Assembly: GCA_964568145.1 (NCBI GenBank)
Contig: CAZMOZ010000020.1
Location: 1 to 64,000 of the forward strand
Direction of reading: 5' to 3'
DNA: 64,000 nucleotides
DNA from: DSVZ01 sp964568145
Lineage (GTDB): Bacteria; Verrucomicrobiota; Verrucomicrobiia; Limisphaerales; J093
Positions 35,081 to 42,911 of this stretch are shown here, in pieces (the first letter of the stretch is position 1; every line of letters begins with the position of its first letter). Made by a program: the position numbers and the translations under genes. The notes beneath the pieces were generated by a model that saw only the letters and a list, made by a program, of their open reading frames with translations, was not told the DNA's origin and did no database searches.

Positions 35081-35084
35081 CTAC
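34963..35084. repeat. Palindromic repeat R1, cluster overlapping the kinase stop codon
   Basis: TCCGCCTCCTCACGTCGGCGG (34963-34983, full unit to 34987), GTAGCCGCCGAGGTGACGAG (unit 35014-35038) and TCCGCCTCCTGACGTCGGCGG (unit 35060-35084) are three copies of a 25-base unit. The last two are inverted arms with a 21-base loop. The kinase gene runs on the minus strand and its TAG stop (35081-35083) is the second to fourth base of the G-T-A-G start of the outermost arm. The hairpin immediately downstream of the stop could also stabilise or end the mRNA. Confidence 0.9.
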
Positions 35085-38000
35085 CTAACAGCGGCGACGA
35101 GGGAGCCGGCCTCCCGACGAAGCATGGGAAAGAGGGCGCGGTCATGCCAGTAGGGGGCGGGTGAGGCGGAATCGGCCGCGGGCCTGGCATTCCGGAGCCA
35201 GATCTCATCGGCTTGGTCCAGGAACCGCCGGGCTTCGTTGGTGTGGCCGAGCCGGGCGTGGGCCATTGCCAGGAACAAGGCATCCCCCCAGCCACAGCCG
35301 GAGGGGCTCAGGGCGCAGGCCTGCTGCAGCACACCGATCGCGTCCTCGAAGCGTCCCGCCCGGTACAACACTTGCCCGTGCGTGTTGCAAAGTTTGGGCT
35401 CATCGGGGCGGCTGGCCACGATCGCTTGGGTGATCCTAGCTACGCGATCCAGGTCCGGGACCGCAGCCGGGGCGAACGTGCAGACCCAAGCGATGTTGTT
35501 CATCGTGGGTGTCGTCGTCGATGTTGCGGTGGGGACCGCCCATTCGAACTGGCGCAGCATGCGGTCGCATGCGCGGCGGTACTCGTCCGGCTGATCGGCA
35601 GCCAACTCGGCCGTCACCAGGTCTTGCCAGGTCTCGACCCGGTCGGGGTCGAGTTGGACCGCCCGCCCAAAATCCTCGGCGGCCCGAGGCCAGTCGCCGA
35701 GTTCGGCCAGGGCCTCGCCACGCCGGCGGAGCAATTCATGACCCGCGGCGCCGTTCGTCAGTCCGGGATCAAGGCTGAAGGCCCGGTCCAGATGCCAGAT
35801 GACCGCTGGCCAGTGACGCTCGGCTCTTGCCAGCGTGGCGATTTCGTCGTGCCACAGCGCCTGCTGGCGCGGGGTGCTCTCGCGAAACGCGTCGGGCACC
35901 GCGCGCCGGAGACGCTCGAACCGGTCGGCCAGTTGCCCGGTGTCGAGGGGCATGAACGCGCCGGTTACCTCCTTCCGGGCGCCAGCGAACAACTCGGCAA
36001 AATCTTGAATGACGTCCAAAGGGTGGTCACAGCGGGCGAGTGTTTGGACCCGGACCACGCCATCCGCGCCCGCGGTGACCACCTGGTCTTCGGAGGGGGT
36101 GAACCCGGCCGCGTACACGCCGCCGGCGTGCCGGATGGGCAGACAAACCGGCTCCCCCGTGACCAAATCCCAGACGCGGGCGGTGCCGTGAGCGCTGGCC
36201 GTGGCCACAAACCGTCCTTGAGGGCTGAACCCGGCCTCCAGAATCCACCCGTCCTGCCTTTGTCCGGCGCGGTTGAGTCCCTTGTGCTCGAGCGGCTTCA
36301 CGAGGAGTTGGGCGGGTTCCCGATTCCACACCTTCAGGAAGGGCGCCGGGCTGAAGGTGAGAAACGACCGGGAATCGAGGGCGAAGCGGACTTCCACGGG
36401 ATTGCCGGCGTGATAGAGGAAGGGGCTCTCCGACCGGCCGGTCTGCGCGTCCCACACCCGCGCCCCTTGATCGGTGCCGCCGGTGACCAGGTGTCGTCCA
36501 TCCGGACTGAGCGCGACCCGGTCGAATTGGTACTCGGGGTTCTGGATCGTGAACTGGACCTCACCCGTCCGGGCATCCCAGAGCCGCACCGGGCCGCGGT
36601 GGATGGCCGTCACGATCCGGCGGCCATCCGCGCTGAAGGCCGCGCCATGCACCGCCTCAGCCTGATGTTCGAGGCGCAGGAGTTGCTCCCCGGTGGACAC
36701 ATCCCAGACCTGGGCCAGGCCGTCGTCGCCCCCCGTGAGGAGGCGCCGACTGTCCGGGCTGAAGGTCGCCGTGAAGACGAAGGCGTTGGTATGCACCCGC
36801 AGCATGGGGCGAGGCTCGCTCCCCAGGTCCCAGAGCGTGGCCCCCTCACTGACGACCAGCTCCAGGGCTTTGCGCATATGCCCGGCATGGGACACCAGAT
36901 GCCGCCCGTCGGGGCTGAAGAGCAGTTTGCCTTGCGAGTGGTCTTCAGCCATAGGCGGCCCCAAGGGTTTGCCCGTCGTCGCGGACCAGAGGCGCACGGC
37001 TCCGGGGCCCTGCGTCTGCACGGCCAGCGTCCTGCCATCCGGGCTGAACACCGCGTCATTCACCTGACTCCGCTCGCGAATCACCCATTCCGGGGGCGTG
37101 GAGGCGGCCAGGTCCCAGACCCGCAGGGTGTGATCGATGCTGGCGGTCGCCAGCAGATGACCATCCGGACTGAAGGCGGAATCGAACACCCAACTCCCAT
37201 GGCGGAGCTCGGTGGTCAGCGGGTGCCCCTTGGGCGAGGTTCTCAACACATCATCCCAGGCCAGGAGGAAACCATCCGCGCAGAAAGCAAACCCGCGCCG
37301 GGGTCCGAGGACACCGTAATCGAACGCGCGGACCGTATCGCGATCAAGGTCCCAGAGGGTGGTCTTCAGCGGCAATCGGGTGATCACCCATTGGTCGGTG
37401 GGAGTGACGAACAGCCCATGGAAATCACCCTCCACCCGACCGGCCAGGCTCAAAGGCGTCCCTTCAACCACGTTCCAGGCTTGGAGGTTTGCGACTGCGT
37501 CGGGATGCTCGGCGGCGGCGACGACGAGGCGAAGGCCTTCCTGGGCGAGGAGGAAATCGCAGTCGCGGCTGACCTCGATGGGCGGCCCCACCCGGTCTCC
37601 GTCACGCAGATCGAACACGAGCAACACGCCCCGGGAGTCGTTGGTCGAGCCGGCCGAGGTGGTGGAAAGCAGCGTGGCGTAACGCCGGTTCGGATTCAGA
37701 AGACCGCGGAGGAGGCTGCCCGGCACGGGCAGGCGGGGACTCAGCACCGTTCCGGTCTCCACGTCCACCACTCGGGCCGCATCCGGGCCGACGGCGATCA
37801 AGGCTGCCTCGCCGTCCGGACTGTCCAAGAGACGCACCGGTGCGCCGGAATCCTCCGCCGGCAGTATGCTGCGCCCGGTGTCGGAATCGTAAATGGCAGG
37901 CACCTTTGTATGATCAATGGCCCGCAAAACGACTCGCCGGCCATCCGGGCTGAAGGCCAGCGTGGGCACGCCGAAGCCGCTCGATTGGGCGGGAACCTCC

Positions 38001-39739
38001 CACAGCAGACGCTCCGTGCGGAGGTCGGCGAGGACCAACGTCGGCCTAGTAAAACGGGTCCCGTAGCTCGCCACGAGTCTCTGGCCGTCGGGACTGAAGG
38101 CGCAGCGCCATACCGGACCCTTGAGGACCCACAAATGGAGCAGCCGCGGATGGCGGTCCAGAAGCGCGCCGAGGCGCATTCGGTGGAGCGGCTCGCGCAC
38201 GGGGTCGCCCTGTTCGTTGCGGAGTGCCTCGGCATACCACACCAACGCCTCACCGTAGTTGTCTTCGTCCATCCGGCGGGTGCCATGTTCCAGCTCGAGC
38301 TGGACCAACTGCGTCCGGCTTGCCCGTTCGCTTTGCTCGGCTTGCATCCGGTGGCGCCGCGCCTGCGCGAACCCCACCACCGCCAGCCCCAGTCCGATCA
38401 GCAACGCCATCGCCACGCTGCCCACCGCTGTCACCGCGACGCGATGCTTGCGGATGAACTTGCCGGCCAGGTAGGCCCTCGAGGGCGGGCGGGCGATCAC
38501 CGGTTCGCCGTTCAGGTGGCGCTCGAGGTCGCGCGCCAGGCCGTTGACCGTCTCGTAACGGCGCGTGCGGTCCTTTTCCAGGCACTTCATCACGATCCAG
38601 TCCAGGTCGCCTCGCACCTGCTGTAGCCGCCGAAGTAAGGAGGCGGAGTCGTGCCGCGTTTCTGAATCCGCCTCATCACTTCGGCGGCTACCGGGCTTTC
38701 CGACCTCCGGTTTCTGATCTTCAGCCTCGGACGACCGTTCTCTGCTTTCGGTCCGCCTCCTTACGTCGGCGGCTACGAGAGCCGTGAGTCGCGTCGAGGG
38801 CTTGGCCGGCTCGACTTCGCGGATCATCCGGCGCACCTCGTCCAGCGCGGCGCGGGCGAGGGTTTCCTTTTCCAGCGGCGTGGTGCCGGTGAGCAGTTCA
38901 TAGAGCAGCACGCCCAGCGAGTAGAGGTCGGAGCGCGTGTCCACGTCCACGCCGCTCCACTCGGCCTGCTCGGGGCTCATGTAGGCGGGGGTGCCGAGAA
39001 GCTGCTCGAAGCGGGTGAAGAGCGTGCGCTCGGTGAGTTTCTGGCCGATGGCCTTGGCGATACCGAAGTCAATCACCTTGGGCACGCCGGGCCGGCCCGG
39101 CTCATGCACTACCAGCACGTTGGTCGGCTTGAGGTCGCGATGGATGACCCCCTTTTGGTGCGCGTGCTGCACGCCGGCACAGACCTGCACGAAGAGCCTG
39201 AGCCGCGCCTCGATCGCGAGCCCGTGCCGCTCGCAAAATTCGGTGATGGGGATGCCCTCGACCAGGTCCATCACGAAGTAGGGGCGGCCGCTGGCGGTGA
39301 CGCTGCCGTCGAGCACGCGGGCGATGTTGGGATGGTCCATCAGCGCCAGCGCCTGGCGCTCGGCCTCGAAGCGGGCGATCACCTCCTTGGTGTCCATGCC
39401 GGCCTTGAGAATCTTGAGCGCAACCAGACGGCGGACCGGTTCCTGTTGCTCGGCCATGAAGACGACGCCGAAACCACCCTCGCCGATCTGCTGGAGCAGC
39501 TTGTAACGGCCGATGACGCTGCCCGGGCCTTCGCCGGTTGGCGGGCCGTTGGTGGCAAGGATCGGTTGTTTGAGGTAATCGCCGGCCTGCGCGTGTGCTT
39601 CGAGCAACGAATCCACCTGCCGGCGCAGTTCGGCGTCCGCACCACAGGCGGCGGCCAGGAAACGCTCGCGCTCCTCCGGAGAGGTTTGGGTCAGCGCCTC
39701 GGCAAAGATTGCGCCCAGCCGGTCTGCGGCAGTGCTCAC
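35081..39739 (-). CDS. Giant membrane Ser/Thr protein kinase with WD40 and TPR repeats, 1552 aa
   Basis: The kinase domain runs about 78-412: glycine loop IGEGGFGVVF (85-94), ATP Lys109 in VALKILK, catalytic HRDLKPTN (Asp202), DFG (224-226), GTPAYMSPEQAEW and a DLYSLGVLLYELLTGTTP helix. A membrane helix follows at about 435-458, then about 15 WD40-type blades (530-1290; for example HLLATASIDHTLRVWDLAAS, RRLLTGGDDGLAQVWDVSTG). TPR-like helices lie at 1340-1530. Residues 322-373, between kinase subdomains X and XI, are encoded by three R1 repeat units. Relatives usually pass from STRL directly toward LRGDLDWIVMK, so the insert looks acquired. The start is GTG 39739. The sigma factor gene lies 85 bases upstream on the same strand, an arrangement seen in planctomycetes and Verrucomicrobia. 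Confidence 0.95.
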   Translation of the reverse strand: MSTAADRLGAIFAEALTQTSPEERERFLAAACGADAELRRQVDSLLEAHAQAGDYLKQPILATNGPPTGEGPGSVIGRYKLLQQIGEGGFGVVFMAEQQEPVRRLVALKILKAGMDTKEVIARFEAERQALALMDHPNIARVLDGSVTASGRPYFVMDLVEGIPITEFCERHGLAIEARLRLFVQVCAGVQHAHQKGVIHRDLKPTNVLVVHEPGRPGVPKVIDFGIAKAIGQKLTERTLFTRFEQLLGTPAYMSPEQAEWSGVDVDTRSDLYSLGVLLYELLTGTTPLEKETLARAALDEVRRMIREVEPAKPSTRLTALVAADVRRRTESRERSSEAEDQKPEVGKPGSRRSDEADSETRHDSASLLRRLQQVRGDLDWIVMKCLEKDRTRRYETVNGLARDLERHLNGEPVIARPPSRAYLAGKFIRKHRVAVTAVGSVAMALLIGLGLAVVGFAQARRHRMQAEQSERASRTQLVQLELEHGTRRMDEDNYGEALVWYAEALRNEQGDPVREPLHRMRLGALLDRHPRLLHLWVLKGPVWRCAFSPDGQRLVASYGTRFTRPTLVLADLRTERLLWEVPAQSSGFGVPTLAFSPDGRRVVLRAIDHTKVPAIYDSDTGRSILPAEDSGAPVRLLDSPDGEAALIAVGPDAARVVDVETGTVLSPRLPVPGSLLRGLLNPNRRYATLLSTTSAGSTNDSRGVLLVFDLRDGDRVGPPIEVSRDCDFLLAQEGLRLVVAAAEHPDAVANLQAWNVVEGTPLSLAGRVEGDFHGLFVTPTDQWVITRLPLKTTLWDLDRDTVRAFDYGVLGPRRGFAFCADGFLLAWDDVLRTSPKGHPLTTELRHGSWVFDSAFSPDGHLLATASIDHTLRVWDLAASTPPEWVIRERSQVNDAVFSPDGRTLAVQTQGPGAVRLWSATTGKPLGPPMAEDHSQGKLLFSPDGRHLVSHAGHMRKALELVVSEGATLWDLGSEPRPMLRVHTNAFVFTATFSPDSRRLLTGGDDGLAQVWDVSTGEQLLRLEHQAEAVHGAAFSADGRRIVTAIHRGPVRLWDARTGEVQFTIQNPEYQFDRVALSPDGRHLVTGGTDQGARVWDAQTGRSESPFLYHAGNPVEVRFALDSRSFLTFSPAPFLKVWNREPAQLLVKPLEHKGLNRAGQRQDGWILEAGFSPQGRFVATASAHGTARVWDLVTGEPVCLPIRHAGGVYAAGFTPSEDQVVTAGADGVVRVQTLARCDHPLDVIQDFAELFAGARKEVTGAFMPLDTGQLADRFERLRRAVPDAFRESTPRQQALWHDEIATLARAERHWPAVIWHLDRAFSLDPGLTNGAAGHELLRRRGEALAELGDWPRAAEDFGRAVQLDPDRVETWQDLVTAELAADQPDEYRRACDRMLRQFEWAVPTATSTTTPTMNNIAWVCTFAPAAVPDLDRVARITQAIVASRPDEPKLCNTHGQVLYRAGRFEDAIGVLQQACALSPSGCGWGDALFLAMAHARLGHTNEARRFLDQADEIWLRNARPAADSASPAPYWHDRALFPMLRREAGSLVAAVR
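38623..38776. repeat. Palindromic repeat R1, three units inside the kinase gene
   Basis: Three 25-base units occur at 38623-38647, 38667-38691 and 38752-38776. The first two are inverted arms with a 19-base loop; the third repeats the arm 60 bases on. Together they cover 154 bases. In the kinase frame the unit is read as VAADVRRR, SRRSDEAD and SASLLRRL, one in each of the three possible phases, so the protein stays open whichever way the unit is read. Confidence 0.92.
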
Positions 39740-39824
39740 GGACTTCTGGCAACCACAAGGTTCAGGGGTTCATGCGATTTTGCCGGCGGGTTTCCCTCAG
39801 GAAACGAAGGCCGCGGCCAGAAGT

Positions 39825-40391
39825 TTACCCCGGTGAGTTCAATGCCTTGCGGGTCTCGCGGAACAGCCAGGCCCGCGCGAACGCCCAGGTCCGTTCTGCC
39901 GTGGCGCGAGAAATCCCCATCTGCGCCGCCGCCTCGGCCTGGGTCAACCCGCCGAAGAAGCACAGTTGCACCAGGTCGGCTGCCTCGGGGTGGGTGGCCG
40001 CCAACCGGGCGAGGGCCTCATCCAGGGCCAGCAGCTCGTCATCCGGCATTGGGCCGGGCAGGTCCACGTCGGCGATGTCCACGCGTTGCCAGCCGCCGCC
40101 GTGGCGGGCGCGCTGTTTGCGTCGCGCGTTTTCGACCAGAATCCGGCGCATGGCCGTGGCTGCCGCGGCGAAGAAGTGCTTGCGGTTTTCCCAGGATGGC
40201 TGGGCTGGGGAGCCGAGCCGCAGCCACGCCTCGTGGACCAGCGCGGTGGCCTGGAGAGTCTGCCCCGGCCGTTCCCGGGCCAGCCAGGCCGCCGCCAGCC
40301 GGCGCAACTCGTCATAGACCAGCGGCAGCAACTCCTCCGCGCGGCTCTCGCCCCGCTCGAGCGCGTTCAGCATCCGGGTCACGTCGGACAT
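39825..40391 (-). CDS. ECF-type sigma factor, kinase-linked, 188 aa
   Basis: Region 2 is seen as ELLPLVYDELRRLAAAWLAR and HEAWLRLGSPAQPSWENR, with FFAAAATAMRRILVENARRK. Region 4 follows as ADLVQLCFFGGLTQAEAAAQ and MGISRATAERTWAFARAWLF (helix-turn-helix). This corresponds to the ECF class first noted in Rhodopirellula and common in Verrucomicrobia, usually encoded directly upstream of Ser/Thr kinases such as the one here. Length is normal. ATG 40391 is chosen; upstream extension lacks similarity. It probably directs transcription controlled by kinase phosphorylation. No anti-sigma factor is adjacent. Confidence 0.93.
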   Translation of the reverse strand: MSDVTRMLNALERGESRAEELLPLVYDELRRLAAAWLARERPGQTLQATALVHEAWLRLGSPAQPSWENRKHFFAAAATAMRRILVENARRKQRARHGGGWQRVDIADVDLPGPMPDDELLALDEALARLAATHPEAADLVQLCFFGGLTQAEAAAQMGISRATAERTWAFARAWLFRETRKALNSPG

Positions 40392-40629
40392 GTCTGGGTA
40401 GCCGGCCACGGCATCGAACCTAGCGTACCGCAAAGCCCGCAGGCGCTCAACCGGGCGAGAGCACACCCGACGAACGCTTGATCAGGACGCGGCAATTGCC
40501 GTCCGTGGCAGTCGCGGTCGGGGCCGCCCGAGTAACGGTTGCCGGTGAGTCACCGACGCGGCTACACGCCACCAGCGCGAGCCGGCGGCTTTGCCGACGG
40601 ACCGCGTTCCGTGGTAGGTTGCGGCGCTG

Positions 40630-42143
40630 ATGACCGACATCGTTCTTGCCACGTTGAACGCGAGGTTCATCCACGCCGCCTTTGGCCTGCGGTACCTGCT
40701 GGCCAACCTGGGCGACCTCCGCCCGCGCGCGGCGCTGGACGAATTCGACATCAGCCAGCGCCCGCTCGAGATTGTCGAACGCCTGCTTGCACACCAGCCC
40801 CGGATCGTCGGGCTGGGCGTGTACATCTGGAACGCGCGCGAAACCACCGAGGTCGTTACGCTGCTCAAACGGCTCCGGCCGGACCTCCGCGTCGTGCTCG
40901 GCGGCCCCGAGGTCAGCTACGAAACTGGCGGGCAGGAGATCGCGCGGCTGGCGGATTGCGTCATCACCGGCGAGGCCGACCTCGCCTTCGCTGAAGTCTG
41001 TCGCGCGCTGCTGGCCGGCGCCGACCCGCGGCGAAGGTGCTCCCCGCGCCACTGCTCGATCTGGCCCACTTGCGGCTGCCGTACGAGGAATACACCGACG
41101 ACGACATCGCGCACCGTCTAATCTACGTGGAGGCATCGCGCGGCTGCCCGTTTGAATGCGAGTTCTGCCTCTCGTCGTTGGACATCCCGGTGCGGCAGTT
41201 TCCGCTCGAGCCGTTTCTGGCGGCGCTGGACCGGCTGCTCGCGCGCGGCGCGCGGCACTTCAAGTTCGTGGACCGCACCTTCAACCTGAACCTCCGGGTC
41301 AGCCGGGCGATCCTCGACTTTTTCCGCGCGCGCCTCCGGCCCGATTTGTTCCTGCACTTCGAGCTGGTGCCGGACCGCCTGCCGCCGGTGCTGCGCGAGG
41401 TCATCGCCGTGTTTCCGCCCGGCTCGCTCCAATTCGAGGTGGGCATCCAGACCTTCAACCCGGAGGTCGCGGCGCGCATCAGCCGGCGCCAGGATTACGC
41501 GCGGCTCGAGGAAAACCTCCGCTGGCTGCGCGCCGAAACGGGCGTGCATCTCCACGCCGACCTCATCTTCGGGCTGCCGGGCGAGACGTTGGAAAGCTTC
41601 GCGGCTGGCTTCGACCGCCTCCTCGCGCTCCGGCCTCACGAAATCCAGGTGGGTCTGCTCAAGCGGCTCCGCGGCACGCCCATCGTCCGGCATGACGCCG
41701 AGTGGGGCATGGTCTATTCGCCGCTGCCGCCGTACGAAGTCCTGCAAAGCCGCGGGGTGGACTTTGCCACGGTGCAGCGCGTGCGGCGGTTTGCGCGGTT
41801 CTGGGATCTCGTGGCCAACAGCGGCCGGTTCCCGCGCACCACGCCGCTGCTCTGGGCGCGCGCCGCCTCGCCGTTCGTGGAGTTTTTGCGGTTCAGCGAC
41901 TGGCTCTTCGCGCAGACCGGCCAGCAGCACGGCATCGCCCTGAACCGGCTGGCGCGGCTGCTGGAGACGTATCTGATCGAGGCGCGGGGCTTGGACGCGG
42001 AAATGGTGCGGCGCGGTTTGAGCCAGGACCTGGCGCCGCCCAAGGCCGCCGGTGACGCGCTGGCCGGCGCCCTTGTTGCGGCCGAACGCCAGCGGCGGCA
42101 TTGGGCTGCTTCCCGAGTTTCCACCGGTCCCGCTCGTTTTTGA
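40630..42143 (+). pseudogene. B12-binding radical SAM protein (DUF4080 type), frameshifted
   Basis: The first frame (40630-41121) carries a B12-binding-type domain: TDIVLATLNARFIHAAFGLR, PRIVGLGVYIWNARETTEVV and VVLGGPEVSYETGGQEIARL. The second frame (to 42143) resumes as LLDLAHLRLPYEEYTDDDIA and then the radical SAM cluster motif RGCPFECEFC (C-x3-C-x2-C). FKFVDRTFNLN, LQFEVGIQTFNP and HADLIFGLPGET follow. The change of frame lies near 41020-41036, in CCCGCGGCGAAGGTGCTCCC, where one base seems lost. The frame would otherwise read continuously over about 505 residues. No stop or deletion is seen elsewhere, so a sequencing error is likely. Such proteins are of unknown reaction and often involved in cofactor or lipid modification. 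Confidence 0.82.
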
Positions 42144-42181
42144 GCTTCACGGTCACGCACACGGCTGGCGCAGTTTGCGTG

Positions 42182-42212
42182 TGTCAAAGCAGCAATTCCT
42201 GTCTTTTGACAG
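42182..42212. promoter_or_regulatory. Inverted repeat TGTCAAA-n-TTTGACA upstream of the PEP-CTERM-like gene
   Basis: TGTCAAA and TTTGACA are inverted over about 17 bases, in an AT-richer patch about 110 bases upstream of the gene at 42321. The right arm contains a TTGACA -35-like hexamer, but no good -10 element lies at the right distance. It may be an operator or a small hairpin. Confidence 0.3.
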
Positions 42213-42320
42213 ACAACGCGACATTTCGGGTGAAGTTGCAGGCCACGGGAAAATGCTTGACGGGATCAAGACAGATCTCGGAAATGCGCGGAGAACGTCA
42301 AACAACCCAAGGAATCAACA

Positions 42321-42902
42321 ATGAAACCTGCTAGAGCATTTCTGCGCAGCACGTCTTTGGTGACAGCCGGTCTCGGCCTGTGGCTGATGAGCTTGGAGGC
42401 ATCGCTGGTCATGCGGTACACCGGCAACCCCTTTACGACTGTGCATGGCACCCTGGCCGCCGCGCACCACATGGAGGCGGTCGCGGAGTTCATGAATTCG
42501 GGCGACATGCACCCGACGGCCATCCAGGCCAGGGTCTTGTCCGCGTCGGGTGACGTTCTGCTCACGGTCGAGAGCAGCGGACCGGTTGGTACGCCCCTCT
42601 GGACAGGAGTTTTCGTCTGGAATGCCGACCAGATCACGCAGTGGGCCTGGAAAGTCTCCACCACGGGTGCTTACCCTGAGGACTACATGATGTCGGACAA
42701 TTTCAAAGACATTAACAACCTGGTCAATATCCAGGATCAGGCAATGGATGACTACGACGGGACCGGGAATTATCCTGGGCTAGCGGAAGTGCGTTCGGCT
42801 GGCACTTGGACAGCCGTGCCCGAATCCGGTGGGTATGCGCTGACCACCGCACTGGGATTGACCGTCATAGCCCTGTTTCGCTGGCGGTCGCGTCGAGGGT
42901 GA
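42321..42902 (+). CDS. Exported protein with PEP-CTERM-like C-terminal anchor, 193 aa
   Basis: A signal-like N-terminus (MKPARAFLRSTSLVTAGLGL-WLMSLEASL) is followed by a Thr/Asp-rich body (HTAAAHH-type region MRYTGNPFTTVHGTLAAAHH; EDYMMSDNFKDINNLVNIQD). It ends in VPESGGYALTTALGLTVIAL and F-R-W-R-S-R-R-G. The V-P-E, hydrophobic helix and Arg cluster match the PEP-CTERM layout, with S replacing the usual second P. Base composition of the gene and its upstream region is less GC-rich than the neighbours, which may mean recent acquisition. Its body matches no family that I recognise. ATG 42321 is preceded by AACAATCA rather than a strong ribosome-binding site. Confidence 0.8.
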   Translation: MKPARAFLRSTSLVTAGLGLWLMSLEASLVMRYTGNPFTTVHGTLAAAHHMEAVAEFMNSGDMHPTAIQARVLSASGDVLLTVESSGPVGTPLWTGVFVWNADQITQWAWKVSTTGAYPEDYMMSDNFKDINNLVNIQDQAMDDYDGTGNYPGLAEVRSAGTWTAVPESGGYALTTALGLTVIALFRWRSRRG

Positions 42903-42911
42903 CGGCCCGCC

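Noticed and set aside
35213..38626. Open frame of about 1137 codons on the plus strand
   Set aside because: It is antisense to the kinase WD40 region. No start signal, family or biased codon use supports it.
40392..40629. A short lipoprotein-like frame on the minus strand (LALVACSRVG)
   Set aside because: It has no start codon near the lipobox and runs antisense into the radical SAM gene; chance is more likely.
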